64,000 nucleotides of DNA from Roseivirga sp. (GCA_021404565.1 JAAWWF010000006.1:1-64000); one strand, 5' to 3'; positions 8,294 to 19,656 are shown, numbered from the stretch's first letter. Translations and numbers: made by a program. The notes: generated by a model not told the origin, from the sequence alone.

Positions 8294-8358
8294 GTGTAAA
8301 TCCATCGTGTGTGTATGTGTGATTTGCCCGCCAGAACCATTGATCAAAACATTATTTT
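8294..8358 (+). promoter_or_regulatory. Conserved leader of the second adhesin
   Basis: Shares a layout with 26955-27016 before the third adhesin: GTG..AATCCAT, a T/G-rich stretch, GATTTGCCC, then (T)GA(T/C)CAAA..CA..TATTTT immediately before ATGGA. GATTTG lies about 32 nt before the start codon and resembles the TTTG half of a Bacteroidota -7 box. A conserved promoter/leader is likely; the exact transcription start is not determined. Confidence 0.5.
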
Positions 8359-11300
8359 ATGGATACCATCTCAGACTCCTTTGTCGTAGCCAAGCCCATT
8401 TCCAGGTTTCTATCAGGGCTTCAACGAACCATGCTATTCACAGTATTACTCTTCTTCACTGTAATTGTCCAGTCACAAGAGGAGAGCCCGGCTTTTAGTG
8501 AAGGATCGAACATGGCCTATGTAGGTCCTGTTGAATCAACCGTTGGTATCAACAGCCTCAATAACCATGTAAACGCTTACGGCAGTGGTTTTACAGCGCC
8601 AGAAAGTACCACTATTGGTTATGTCAATTCGGATATCGATGTTTCAAATCCCCCTTGTGATGTCAGCTATACTGACGGGACAAGTTTGGGAGCTCTTGAT
8701 ACCTTCGGGCAGAGCTTCACGGCTACCTGTACCGGTAAGTTGAAGACACTGGCTTTTGCGGGGCACAGCGGAAATGCTCATAGTTTAACCATGACGGTTT
8801 ACAGTGGTGAAGGAACCACTACTCAACTGGGGCAACTTACAAGTCAGACTATTTCAGCCGGAACGCCAAATGCTACAGATTTCACCAGGGCCTCATTCGA
8901 TTTTTCCAGTCAGGGGATAGATATCGTAAATGGTAATCAATATACCTTCATCGTGTCCGGTGGAGCATATCAACAATATCTTAATAATGCTGGTACCTAT
9001 TCGGGTGGAAGAGGCTATCTGACCAACTCCTTTAACTCCTCATACGATTTTAATTTCAAAGTGGACATAGGGTCTGCAGTGAATGCAGTACCCACCTTTA
9101 CTTCTCTTTCAGGCCCGGTTGAAACAACAACTGAGGATACAGGTGTTGAGATTACCTTTGCCGAAATTGCCGCACAGGGAGATGAAGCTGATAGCGATGG
9201 AACGGTTGGTGCATTCGTTGTGCAGGCTGTGAGCACGGGAACTCTTACGATTAACGGAGCTAATTTTGCCACTGGCACCAATGATGAGATCACCGCAGCA
9301 AAATCAGCAATATGGACTCCGGCAACGAGTGCTAGTGGAGTACTCAATGCTTTTACAATCAAAGCTAAAGATAATGATGGGGGTGAAAGTGCTACAGCCA
9401 TACAAGCAACGGTAAATGTTTCTGGTCAGGCACCAGAAGTCTCCTGTAATAATACGCACGATGCCGGTACCAGCCTTTTTGGTCTCGATTCCTTCGGTCA
9501 AAGCTTTACAGCCACCTGTTCCGGGAAACTAACCATCTTATCAACAGCTAGCTGGACCTCAAACAATCCAACTTTGACCGTTACCTTGTACAGTGGGGAA
9601 GGTTTGTCTAACCAATTGGCTCAACTCACCAATCAAACCATAACCAACTCAGGGAACAGCCCTTATTCCAAAGATTTTGCTTCTACTGCCTTCGATTTTT
9701 CAAGCTTCAATATTGATCTGGTTAATGGTCAGCAGTATACTTTTCTGGTTTCGGGCAGTGGGCATCAGCAATATGCCAGCAATAGCAGTACTTATGCTGG
9801 TGGCCAGGGATACTACTCGGGGTCGTTCAGAGATGCAGATTTTAACTTCAGTGTTCAGGTAGGTACCGATAACTCTGCGCCCTCTTTCACTTCTGCCAAA
9901 ACAGAAAATTTTGCTGAAAACGGTACAGGTACTGTTTATACAGCTACTGCAACTGACAATGCACCAGTAAACTTCTCACTTGGCTCTGGAAATGACGAAA
10001 GCCTTTTCAATATCGTTGGTGGCGCAGTAACCTTTAAAAATACACCTGATTTTGAAAGCCCTCAGGATGGAGATACGCAGAACGATTATGTCGTCAACCT
10101 AATAGCCAAAGATGCCAACGGCAATACAGCCAATCAGAACGTGACCATTACAGTAACAGATGTAAATGAGAATACAGCACCCAGCTTTACCTCTACCGCA
10201 GTAATAGCAATTTTAGACAACCAAACCTACAGCTATACACCCACAGCCACCGATGCTGATAACGATGCACTTACCTTCACTGCGACAACCAAACCTAGTT
10301 GGTTGACCCTGAGAACACCTGATAATTTTAAAGTAAGCACTATCGCTGGTAATGGCAGTAGACCTTCTCCACCAATTAATGGTACAGGTACGGTCGCCAC
10401 ATTTTTGGAACCAGAAGCCCTGGTCACAGATTCTAATGGCAATATTTATGTTGCAGATACTCACCATCAGTTAGTGAGAAAAATAACCCCACAAGGCGTT
10501 GTTAGTACCCTGGCTGGCCAATATGGAGCCGGAGGACTTAGCGGTGTTGATGGTACAGGTACAAATGCCACCTTTGTGGGTTTAAGTACTCTCACCATTA
10601 CCAATACTGACATTATTTATGTAGCAGATAAAAGTATCATCAGAAAGGTGACAACGGGAGGGGTAGTGACAACATTTGCCGGTAATAATGATGCAGGTAA
10701 TACTGCTACCGATTTCCCTACAGATGGAACTGGAACGGCTGCCAACTTTCATGAAATTGATGCCATGGTGGTGGATGCCAATGGCAACCTCTTTGTAGGA
10801 GATAAGAACAATATCAATACCTCAGGAATCATCAGAAAAGTGACTCCTGCAGGGGTTGTCACAACATTAGCTGGTGGTCAGACAGGAGGTACCACAGGTG
10901 GTACAGGTACAGCTGCCCAGTTCACAATGCCGAGAGGGATGGATTTTGATTCTCAGGGAGTGCTCCATTTTGCGGATGCGAGTATAATCTACAAAATGGA
11001 TGGTAACAATGTAGTCACACCCATTGCCGGTTCTACAGGAGGCGCTCAGGACATTGATGGCACAGGTACCAGCGCAAGGTTCAACTTTATCAGAGGCATT
11101 GCCCTGGATTCAAAAGATGATATTTATGTGGTGGCAGGACCTAGCCAAAGAGTAAGAAAAGTGACGCAGCAGGGTGTTGTAACTACTCCAATAGGATTGG
11201 TGTTGGGTTTTTTAGATGGGTATGATAACGATGCCAAGTTCAACCAACCCTTCGGTATTCACATAGATGACAATGATGTGTTTTATATATCGGATAGGGA

Positions 11301-14300
11301 AAACGGAGCGATTAGAAAAATCGAAAAATCGGCTGTTTTATTAACAGGTGATCCGGCCAGCCAGATTGGCAACCATAATGTAACGCTCAAAGTAGATGAT
11401 GGTAATGGAGGAACGGCCGAGCAGACTTTTGTCGTGGCGGTTACAGCTCCTCTTGCTGTGTCTATTTCGGCTCAGTCTGATATTAGTTGCAATGGAGGCT
11501 CAGATGGTTCGGCAACTGCCGCAGGAGCGGGGGGAACCTCACCATATACTTATTCCTGGAATGATGGGTCGACAACAGCTACCGTCAATACCTTTTCGGC
11601 AGGAACTTACACCGTAACCGTAACGGACAATGCGGCCGCTACCACAACTACTACTGTTACATTAACAGAACCTGTGGCCCTGGGTGCCAGTGCTACGGTA
11701 GATTCCAATGTAAGCTGCAACAGAGGCTCCGATGGATCAGCTACCGCAGTAGGCTCAGGAGGAACAGCACCCTACACATATTTCTGGAATAACGGAGCAA
11801 CAACTGCTTCAATCACTGGTCAGACGGCCGGTACTTATACGGTAAGCATCACCGATGCCAATGGTTGTAACCCGGCAGTTGATCAGATCACGATCACCGA
11901 GCCTGCGGTTTTAGATGTCTCTGTTACAGGGCAAACCAATGTGTCTGCCTTTGGAGGTGCTGATGGTTCAGCCACGGCTCAGGCTTCGGGAGGTACTGCC
12001 CCTTATACCTATTCCTGGAATAATGGTCAGGTTGGAGCAACTGCCAATGGCCTGTTCGCGAGTACCTATACGGTTTCGGTAACTGATGCCAATGGATGCA
12101 ATCCGGCTATAACTTCAGTCACAATCACACAGCCTGCCAATAGTCTTCCGGTCTTTACATCTACTCCGGTTACTTCAATACTGGATAATCAGATCTATAA
12201 TTATCCGCTTACGGCTTCAGATGCCAACGATGAATTTTTCACTTTTACACTCACATCACCCACAGCACCAAGCTGGCTCTCTATTGTTACAGAGTACGAA
12301 GGGGAAGTAACCACATTTGCAGGTTCAGGCTTTGGAAGCCAACAAGATGGTACCGGAACCTCAGCAACATTTGCAAGCCCAAAAAGTGTGGCAACTGATG
12401 CGACCGGAAACATTTACATAGCAGAATCCGGAATAGGAGGGACACCCCTGATAAGAAAGGTTTCACCAGATGGTGTGGTAACAACCATAGCAGGTGGGGC
12501 CAGTGGCTATGTGGACGGCACAGGAACGAATGCCGGTTTCATCAGACCTTTTGGAATAGCCGTAGATGTTTCAGGTAATATTTTTGTATCTGATCTGGGT
12601 AGTACCAACGCCAATACGATCCGTAAAATCACCCCGGAAGGAGTTGTAACTACCTTTGCCGGATCAGCAGGGTTTTCAGGTAATACGGATAGCCACGGTA
12701 CTTCAGCCTCTTTTACGAGCCCCAAAGGCCTGGCTTTCGACAGCTCTGGAAATTTGTTTGTAGCCGATGGTTTCAATGTTAGAAAAATTACGCCTGACAG
12801 ATTCGTTACAACATTTGCCGGAACAGGCAGTGCCGGCTCAGCAGAAGGTACCGGCACCAGTGCCAGTTTTAACGAACCAATAGATATTGCCATTGATGGA
12901 TCAGACAATTTATATGTCAGTGATTACCTGAACAACAAAATCAGGAAAATCACACCAACTGGTATTGTAGGCACATTTGTAGGTACAGGTTCTCAGGGCT
13001 CGGCCGATGGACCGGGGACCTCAGCCACCTTCTATTTTCCATTTGGGTTGACATTTGACAACTCCGGGAATTTGTATGTGGCCGATTGGGCCAATGAGAA
13101 GATAAGAAAGGTCACACCAGGTAGAGTCGTGTCAACTTTCGCAGGGTCAGGCACCACAGGTTCGCAAGATGGTATCGGCACCTCAGCCAGCTTTAACTAT
13201 CCCGATGGAATTGCCTTCAATATTGACAATGCCATTTATGTAGGGGATGATGCCAATCACCTGCTGCGCAGGGTTTCTTTGGGCAGTGTAAAGCTTACCG
13301 GAACGCCAACATCAATGCTGGTTGGAGATCATAACGTTACCCTAAAAGTAGCCGATGGCAACAGTGGAACAGCAGAGCAATCCTTTATCCTCACTGTAGT
13401 CAAATCTAACACGGCCCCGGTTGTAGACCTGAACGGAGCTACAGCAGGCTTGACAACAGCGCATAATTACAACGAGAACTCCGAGATCAAATTCGCAACA
13501 GCTGGTACGGTTTCAGACAGTGATAATGACAATATCACCTCGATGACCGTTACCATCACCAATTCCACGCAGTCTAATGATGATCACTATGTGGCGATGG
13601 ATTTTCAGGCAACTGCTGAAAAAACTGCCGCTACTAATGCCGGGGTTACCATTGGTTTTATGAGTAATGGCGTGATGAACATTACAGGAGGCGCCTCAGC
13701 GCAGATTTATCAGGACATCCTCCAAAACCTTATTTACGGAAACAGCAGTGATGTACCCCCGTCTGAAACTTTCAATATAGAAGTAGTAGTAAATGATGGA
13801 ACCGTCAACAGTGCTACGGCAAGCAGTGCGATAACTATTATACCTCTGAATGATGGTTCTTCTGCCTTTGGTACCGGAAACGATCCGACTTTTACCGAAG
13901 GAGGGAATGCGGTCACCTTGTTTAGCAATATGACAGGACATACCCAGGAGGCAAACGAAACCATTACCGGCTTCAAATTCACGGTTACCAATGTAACCAG
14001 TAATTCAGGGGCAGATGAGAAACTGACAGTGGATGGAACAGCCATTGCCTTAAATAATGGCAACTCTGGTACCACTTCAGGTAATAACCTGTCTTATTCT
14101 GTCAGCATATCAGGTAGTACAGCCACAGTTAGTTTAAGCGGAGGCACCTTTACTGCATCAGCCTTCGCCACTTTGTTGGAAGGTGTGAAATATGAAAATA
14201 TCAATCAAAACCCATCCAATGCCAGTAGGGAAGTGACCTTAAGCGAAGTAACAGACAGTGGTGCGCAGGGTGCAGGCCATGATAATCCATGGGCGACCAA

Positions 14301-17300
14301 TCATGCTGTTTCAACCGTATCAGTAAGTCCTGTAAATGACCCTTCAGTATTCACCTCAGCTACCACGGCTAATTTTGCAGAAAACGGAACCGGTACTGCC
14401 TATACGATAACGGCTACAGATGTAGAGTCATCCAATTTTACTTACGCTTTGGGTACAGGAAATGATGAAGACAAATTCAACATCAATGGGAACCTGGTGA
14501 CATTCAAAACAGCTCCGGACTTTGAAAACCCAACAGATGGAGGTACCAATAATACCTATGTTATAGAAGTAAAAGTTACGGAGAACAGCTTGACTGTAAA
14601 TCAAAATGTTACGATTACGGTAACTGATGTTGTTGAGGATGTTACTAGTCCAGTACTCAGCACACCCACCGTATCTAATTTACAGGATTTATATTTTACG
14701 TTAAATCTGGATTTGGATGAATCAGGGACTGCATATTATGTGGTGGTGGCTGATGGTGCAAACGCACCTACTTCAGCAGAAGTAAAAGCAGGAACAGCCT
14801 CAGGAGGAGGTTCAGCAATAATCTCAGGAAATAAAGCTTTCAATGAGTCCCCGGAATTTTCAGGCATAGCACAAATAGCTGTATTAACACCAGTCACCAG
14901 TTATGATGTATATGTCGTTGCAGAGGATGTGAATGCGAACCTTCAGGCTATCCCAACAAAAGTAGATGTAACCACCGCAGTTTTGAGCCCGAACTTTAGA
15001 TGGACAACAGCTACACGTCCTTCTAACGGAACGGTTGCCGAAACTGTTAATGGCGTAACGGCAACAGTAACAACTTCTGGTACAGATGCTGATTTCGCAG
15101 ATGCTAGTAACGGATTGGGAACAATATTTAATCTAGTTGGTGCCACAGGTGTAAACGCATCTATGACTGTCACTTTTGATTCTCCCGTGAACTTGACAAG
15201 TATACAATTATTGTATTTAGCCCCTTCGGCCAATTGGTTATTAACACCTGCAGGAGGGAGTAACGCAGTAGTGAATTCAGGTGAATTATCTCCAGGTGGG
15301 AACGTAGTAAATGTCAATTGGATAGGGGTCACAAGCTTTACCCTCACTCTAGAAGGGGGAGGTACAACAAATTTTGGGATGGATGAAATTGTGGTGAATC
15401 CTAACTCAGCTCCGGTAGTCGATCTGGATGGAGCTACCAGCGGTTTTATCAATGAAAATGGAAGTATTGGTATTGCCGATTATGCTACCGTCACAGATGC
15501 CGACAATGACAATATTGTGTCGATGACCATCAGCGTGACAGGATACACAGGCACAAACGCAGATCAATATCTGGGTATCAATGGTGCCATAAATACCATC
15601 GCTACAAATGCCGGAGTAACCGTTGGTGCCTATGACACCAACACAGGAATCATGGCCATTACTGGTAGTGCAACTGCAGCCACCTATCAATCCATTTTGC
15701 AAGGCATTGTCTATGGCAACAATAGTGATACGCCTCCTGCAGGAGATGTAGTAATTCATATTGAAGTAAACGATGGTACAGTGAAGAGCAGTGATGTTAC
15801 GAACACAATCACCATTACTCCTGTAAATGACGAGCCTGTATTTACTTCTCAAGTGGTTACTTCAGTAAATGAAGGAGAGCCATATACATACAATTTTGCT
15901 GCAACCGATGTCGATGGAGATGCACTTTCTTTTACAACGCCAACCACTCCAAGCTGGTTAAGCCTTGTCAATGCTCCGGGAGGAATAGGCTCAGCCGTCA
16001 GTACATTCGCAGGCAACGGTACTGCCGGCAACCAGAATGGAACGGGGACCAATGCGATTTTAGACACTCCTGTAAGTTTTACCATCGATGCGAACGGTAA
16101 CCTGTATGCATTGACAAAAAGTGGCGAAATAAAGAAGATTACCGCTCAGGGAGTTGTAAGTACTTATTTAAGTCAGGTAATAAGTGGTATTACAGATGCG
16201 AGCTCGTCTCAGATGGATATAGATAGCAATGGAAACATCTATTATACGGTAGGAGATGCTACTGTAATGAAAGTCACTCCTCAAGGTGTCTCAAGCACTT
16301 TTATCGCAGATCCCAGGTCAGGTAAAAATCCTGAATTAGCGATCATTTCTGGTGGAAATTATTTTGTCATTGACAATAATGATGTCATGTACTTTCGATC
16401 ATTTAGTGGATTTTTAAAGATAGACCTAAACACCAATCAGGTTACGGAGGTTTTTGCCAATGGTCCATCTATGCCTGAAAGAGTTGGTGAAGATAATCAA
16501 GGTAATATCATCTTAACTGTCGTTGATTTGGCTGGTGTTGCCAATACCACGATTCAAAAACTGAATGGAGACAACAGCTTGACACTTTTACTTGATCTGG
16601 GTGCACCGACCATCATTGACGACCTGGTTTTTGATGCTTCGGGTAATATGATTTTTGTGGACAAAGCCGCTCACTTGGTTAAAACATATAATGCCACTGA
16701 TGGCATTGTTACTTTAGCAGGAGGAGCGGGCCAATCCTTAATAGATGGCACAGGTACGAGTGCCGGTTTTAACAAACCGATTTCTATTGAGATAGATAAT
16801 TCACAAAATCTATATGTTTTAGACGTTCTTAATCATGCCATAAGAAAAATCGAAGCTAACGCAGGGCAACAAAGCCTTTCAGGAACAGCTCCTTCTACGG
16901 CAGGCACCCACAATGTGGTTTTGAAAGCAGATGATAACAATGGAGGTACAGCCGAGCAGAGCTTCACCATCACGGTAAATGATGTGACAGACCCTGTCTT
17001 TACTTCAGCAACAGCAGTGAACTTTGCCGAAAATGGCACAGGAACAGCCTACACGGTAGTAGCGACAGATGCCAATCAGGTTACCTATAGTTTAGGAACA
17101 GGCAATGACGAAGGCTTATTCAATATCAATGGCGGAATAGTCACCTTCAAAAACGCTCCTGACTTTGAAGCACCGGCAGATGGGGATACCAACAATACTT
17201 ATGTGATCAATGTAATTGCAAGTGATGGTACCCATTCAGTCAACCAGGATGTCACCATTACTGTGACTGATGTCAATGAGAACGTTGCTCCGGTGTTCAC

Positions 17301-19656
17301 CTCACAGCCTGTCACGAGTTTAGAATTTGGAGAAACCTACAACTATGAGTTTGCGGCAACAGATGGTAATGGAGATGCATTGACTTTTACAGCCCCGACT
17401 TTACCAACAGCATTATCTTTAACATCCAGTGCGGGTAATGTAGTCTCAACAGTGGCTGGTGCTTCCACCGGAGGAAGCACAGATGGTACAGCCAGCTCAG
17501 CTACGTTTAATGAACCTCAGGATGTGGCCATAGATTCTCAGGGGAATTTGTATGTGTCAGACCTGGAGAACTATAGAATCAGGAAAATCACTCCTGCCGG
17601 GGTAGTGACCACCCTTGCCGGAGGGGGCAAGGGGCAATCGGATGGTACAGGAACAGCCGCAGCTTTCAGGGCAGTTAAGGGAATTGTAGTAGACAGCAAC
17701 GACAATATTTTTGTTGCCGATACAGATTCACACACCATTCGCAAAGTAACACAAGCGGGCGTGGTTACCAGCTTTGCAGGCACAATAGGCTCGGGAGGCA
17801 CTACCGATGGCACAGGAACCAATGCGCGGTTCAATATTCCGTATGGACTGACAATAGACAGTAATGACAACCTGTATGTTACGGACGCGCAAAACTCCGG
17901 AATTGTCAGAAAAATAACTCCGGCAGGGGTTGTAACGACTTTACCCTCAATAGGCTTTAATCAGGGTATCGGTATCATAGGTATTGCTGCAGATGTAGCC
18001 GGAGACGTATATCTTTCAAACCACATCTCTCAGAAAATCGTCAAGCTGGATGTTTCTGCAGGCACTACTTCAGACTTTGTATCGCTTGGCTTTAATCCTT
18101 ATGACCTGGCCTTCGATAAAGACGGTAACCTGTTTATTTCTGACGCAACAAATGCTATTTATGTCAGGAATTCATCCGGAACAGTATCTCTTTTAGCAGG
18201 AGGGACTACAGGCTCAACCGATGGGGCAGGCGCGGCAGCAGCATTTAATGCTCCCCTGGGTTTAACTACCGATGCTACCGGAAGTCTGTTCATAGCCGAG
18301 AGGGATGCCCATAATATCAGAATGATCGCAGCAGGCGGACAAAGAATCAGCGGTACAGTCAATTCGTTGGGAGACTTTAATGTTGTACTCCGTGCTGACG
18401 ATAGCAATGGAGGGGTAACTGAGCAGGCATTCACCATTACCGTCAGTGATAACACAGATCCATCCTTTACCTCTGTCACTACCGCCAGTTTTGCCGAAAA
18501 CGGCACAGGTACAGCTTATACCATAGCTGCCACCGATGCAAGTGCACTTACGTATAGCCTGGGCACAGGCAATGATGAGGGCTTATTCAATATTGCCAAT
18601 GGCCTGGTTACCTTCAAAGCTGCTCCTGATTTTGAGAATCCTACTGATGGTAACACTGATAATGACTATGTGATCAATGTGATTGCTACGGATGCCGTCA
18701 ATAACTCCAGCAATCAAAATGTAACCATTACCGTGACAGATGTTCAGGAAAATGTGGCTCCGGTATTCACCTCACAGCCTGTTACAAGTCTGGAATTTGG
18801 AGAAACCTACAACTATGAGTTTACAGCATCTGATGCTAATGGAGATGCATTGACTTTTACAGCACCGACTTTACCATCAGCTTTATCTATAACATCCAGT
18901 GTGGGGAATGTAGTCTCAACAGTGGCTGGTGCTTCTACCGGAGGAAGCACAGATGGAACAGCCAGCTCAGCTACGTTTAATAAGCCTCAGGATGTGGCCA
19001 TAGATTCTCAGGGGAATTTGTATGTGTCAGACCTGGAGAACTATAGAATCAGGAAAATAACTCCTGCCGGGGTAGTGACCACCCTTGCCGGAGGGGGCAA
19101 GGGGCAATCGGATGGTACAGGAACAGCCGCAGCTTTCAGGGCAGTTAAGGGAATTGTAGTAGACAGCAACGACAATATTTTTGTAGCCGATACAGATTCA
19201 CACACCATTCGCAAAGTAACGCAAGCGGGCGTGGTTACCAGCTTTGCAGGCACAATAGGCTTGGGAGGTACTACAGACGGAACAGGAACGAATGCCCGTT
19301 TCAATATTCCTTATGGACTGACGATAGACAGTAACGACAACCTGTATGTTACGGACGCGCAAAACTCCGGAATTGTCAGAAAAATAACTCCGGCAGGGGT
19401 TGTAACGACCTTACCCTCTATCGGCTTTGATCAGGGCAACGGTATCATAGGCATTGCTGTAGACGCAGCCGGAGACCTATACCTTTCAAACCACATCTCT
19501 CAGAAAATGGTGAATCTGGAGGCCCTTCTTCAGACTTTGCATCGCTTGGCTTTAATCCTTATGACCTGGCCTTCGATAAAGACGGTAACCTGTTTATTTC
19601 TGACGCAACAAATGCTATTTATGTCAGGAATTCATCAGGCACAGTATCTCTTTTAG
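8359..19656 (+). CDS. Giant T9SS gliding-type adhesin, N-terminal part (frameshifted)
   Basis: Secreted adhesin, 3765 residues as read. A long signal peptide (hydrophobic core about 26-40) precedes two copies of an unnamed ~140-residue module with FGQSFTATC (about 100-237 and 361-503) and cadherin repeats. Next are nested Ig/NHL-propeller modules at 10180-11448, 12139-13410, 15831-16980, 17281-18450 and 18751 onward; three SprB-type repeats (11449-12138, motif GGTAPYTYSWNNG ... GTYTVSVTDANGC); cadherin-like domains of the IYQDILQNLIYGN type; and an Fn3-like segment near 14641-15000. SprB is the gliding adhesin of Flavobacterium johnsoniae, and size and secretion route match. Compared with the upstream tandem copy, 10 bp are missing at about 19520, so the last ~44 residues are out of frame and the T9SS signal is lost. 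Restoring 10 bp would give one protein of 6075 residues ending at 26576. ATG 8359 is supported by the leader it shares with the third adhesin. Confidence 0.85.
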   Translation: MDTISDSFVVAKPISRFLSGLQRTMLFTVLLFFTVIVQSQEESPAFSEGSNMAYVGPVESTVGINSLNNHVNAYGSGFTAPESTTIGYVNSDIDVSNPPCDVSYTDGTSLGALDTFGQSFTATCTGKLKTLAFAGHSGNAHSLTMTVYSGEGTTTQLGQLTSQTISAGTPNATDFTRASFDFSSQGIDIVNGNQYTFIVSGGAYQQYLNNAGTYSGGRGYLTNSFNSSYDFNFKVDIGSAVNAVPTFTSLSGPVETTTEDTGVEITFAEIAAQGDEADSDGTVGAFVVQAVSTGTLTINGANFATGTNDEITAAKSAIWTPATSASGVLNAFTIKAKDNDGGESATAIQATVNVSGQAPEVSCNNTHDAGTSLFGLDSFGQSFTATCSGKLTILSTASWTSNNPTLTVTLYSGEGLSNQLAQLTNQTITNSGNSPYSKDFASTAFDFSSFNIDLVNGQQYTFLVSGSGHQQYASNSSTYAGGQGYYSGSFRDADFNFSVQVGTDNSAPSFTSAKTENFAENGTGTVYTATATDNAPVNFSLGSGNDESLFNIVGGAVTFKNTPDFESPQDGDTQNDYVVNLIAKDANGNTANQNVTITVTDVNENTAPSFTSTAVIAILDNQTYSYTPTATDADNDALTFTATTKPSWLTLRTPDNFKVSTIAGNGSRPSPPINGTGTVATFLEPEALVTDSNGNIYVADTHHQLVRKITPQGVVSTLAGQYGAGGLSGVDGTGTNATFVGLSTLTITNTDIIYVADKSIIRKVTTGGVVTTFAGNNDAGNTATDFPTDGTGTAANFHEIDAMVVDANGNLFVGDKNNINTSGIIRKVTPAGVVTTLAGGQTGGTTGGTGTAAQFTMPRGMDFDSQGVLHFADASIIYKMDGNNVVTPIAGSTGGAQDIDGTGTSARFNFIRGIALDSKDDIYVVAGPSQRVRKVTQQGVVTTPIGLVLGFLDGYDNDAKFNQPFGIHIDDNDVFYISDRENGAIRKIEKSAVLLTGDPASQIGNHNVTLKVDDGNGGTAEQTFVVAVTAPLAVSISAQSDISCNGGSDGSATAAGAGGTSPYTYSWNDGSTTATVNTFSAGTYTVTVTDNAAATTTTTVTLTEPVALGASATVDSNVSCNRGSDGSATAVGSGGTAPYTYFWNNGATTASITGQTAGTYTVSITDANGCNPAVDQITITEPAVLDVSVTGQTNVSAFGGADGSATAQASGGTAPYTYSWNNGQVGATANGLFASTYTVSVTDANGCNPAITSVTITQPANSLPVFTSTPVTSILDNQIYNYPLTASDANDEFFTFTLTSPTAPSWLSIVTEYEGEVTTFAGSGFGSQQDGTGTSATFASPKSVATDATGNIYIAESGIGGTPLIRKVSPDGVVTTIAGGASGYVDGTGTNAGFIRPFGIAVDVSGNIFVSDLGSTNANTIRKITPEGVVTTFAGSAGFSGNTDSHGTSASFTSPKGLAFDSSGNLFVADGFNVRKITPDRFVTTFAGTGSAGSAEGTGTSASFNEPIDIAIDGSDNLYVSDYLNNKIRKITPTGIVGTFVGTGSQGSADGPGTSATFYFPFGLTFDNSGNLYVADWANEKIRKVTPGRVVSTFAGSGTTGSQDGIGTSASFNYPDGIAFNIDNAIYVGDDANHLLRRVSLGSVKLTGTPTSMLVGDHNVTLKVADGNSGTAEQSFILTVVKSNTAPVVDLNGATAGLTTAHNYNENSEIKFATAGTVSDSDNDNITSMTVTITNSTQSNDDHYVAMDFQATAEKTAATNAGVTIGFMSNGVMNITGGASAQIYQDILQNLIYGNSSDVPPSETFNIEVVVNDGTVNSATASSAITIIPLNDGSSAFGTGNDPTFTEGGNAVTLFSNMTGHTQEANETITGFKFTVTNVTSNSGADEKLTVDGTAIALNNGNSGTTSGNNLSYSVSISGSTATVSLSGGTFTASAFATLLEGVKYENINQNPSNASREVTLSEVTDSGAQGAGHDNPWATNHAVSTVSVSPVNDPSVFTSATTANFAENGTGTAYTITATDVESSNFTYALGTGNDEDKFNINGNLVTFKTAPDFENPTDGGTNNTYVIEVKVTENSLTVNQNVTITVTDVVEDVTSPVLSTPTVSNLQDLYFTLNLDLDESGTAYYVVVADGANAPTSAEVKAGTASGGGSAIISGNKAFNESPEFSGIAQIAVLTPVTSYDVYVVAEDVNANLQAIPTKVDVTTAVLSPNFRWTTATRPSNGTVAETVNGVTATVTTSGTDADFADASNGLGTIFNLVGATGVNASMTVTFDSPVNLTSIQLLYLAPSANWLLTPAGGSNAVVNSGELSPGGNVVNVNWIGVTSFTLTLEGGGTTNFGMDEIVVNPNSAPVVDLDGATSGFINENGSIGIADYATVTDADNDNIVSMTISVTGYTGTNADQYLGINGAINTIATNAGVTVGAYDTNTGIMAITGSATAATYQSILQGIVYGNNSDTPPAGDVVIHIEVNDGTVKSSDVTNTITITPVNDEPVFTSQVVTSVNEGEPYTYNFAATDVDGDALSFTTPTTPSWLSLVNAPGGIGSAVSTFAGNGTAGNQNGTGTNAILDTPVSFTIDANGNLYALTKSGEIKKITAQGVVSTYLSQVISGITDASSSQMDIDSNGNIYYTVGDATVMKVTPQGVSSTFIADPRSGKNPELAIISGGNYFVIDNNDVMYFRSFSGFLKIDLNTNQVTEVFANGPSMPERVGEDNQGNIILTVVDLAGVANTTIQKLNGDNSLTLLLDLGAPTIIDDLVFDASGNMIFVDKAAHLVKTYNATDGIVTLAGGAGQSLIDGTGTSAGFNKPISIEIDNSQNLYVLDVLNHAIRKIEANAGQQSLSGTAPSTAGTHNVVLKADDNNGGTAEQSFTITVNDVTDPVFTSATAVNFAENGTGTAYTVVATDANQVTYSLGTGNDEGLFNINGGIVTFKNAPDFEAPADGDTNNTYVINVIASDGTHSVNQDVTITVTDVNENVAPVFTSQPVTSLEFGETYNYEFAATDGNGDALTFTAPTLPTALSLTSSAGNVVSTVAGASTGGSTDGTASSATFNEPQDVAIDSQGNLYVSDLENYRIRKITPAGVVTTLAGGGKGQSDGTGTAAAFRAVKGIVVDSNDNIFVADTDSHTIRKVTQAGVVTSFAGTIGSGGTTDGTGTNARFNIPYGLTIDSNDNLYVTDAQNSGIVRKITPAGVVTTLPSIGFNQGIGIIGIAADVAGDVYLSNHISQKIVKLDVSAGTTSDFVSLGFNPYDLAFDKDGNLFISDATNAIYVRNSSGTVSLLAGGTTGSTDGAGAAAAFNAPLGLTTDATGSLFIAERDAHNIRMIAAGGQRISGTVNSLGDFNVVLRADDSNGGVTEQAFTITVSDNTDPSFTSVTTASFAENGTGTAYTIAATDASALTYSLGTGNDEGLFNIANGLVTFKAAPDFENPTDGNTDNDYVINVIATDAVNNSSNQNVTITVTDVQENVAPVFTSQPVTSLEFGETYNYEFTASDANGDALTFTAPTLPSALSITSSVGNVVSTVAGASTGGSTDGTASSATFNKPQDVAIDSQGNLYVSDLENYRIRKITPAGVVTTLAGGGKGQSDGTGTAAAFRAVKGIVVDSNDNIFVADTDSHTIRKVTQAGVVTSFAGTIGLGGTTDGTGTNARFNIPYGLTIDSNDNLYVTDAQNSGIVRKITPAGVVTTLPSIGFDQGNGIIGIAVDAAGDLYLSNHISQKMVNLEALLQTLHRLALILMTWPSIKTVTCLFLTQQMLFMSGIHQAQYLF

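Noticed and set aside
8307-8498. Short plus-strand open frame starting in the adhesin leader
   Set aside because: It overlaps the real adhesin start in another frame and shows no protein-like features.
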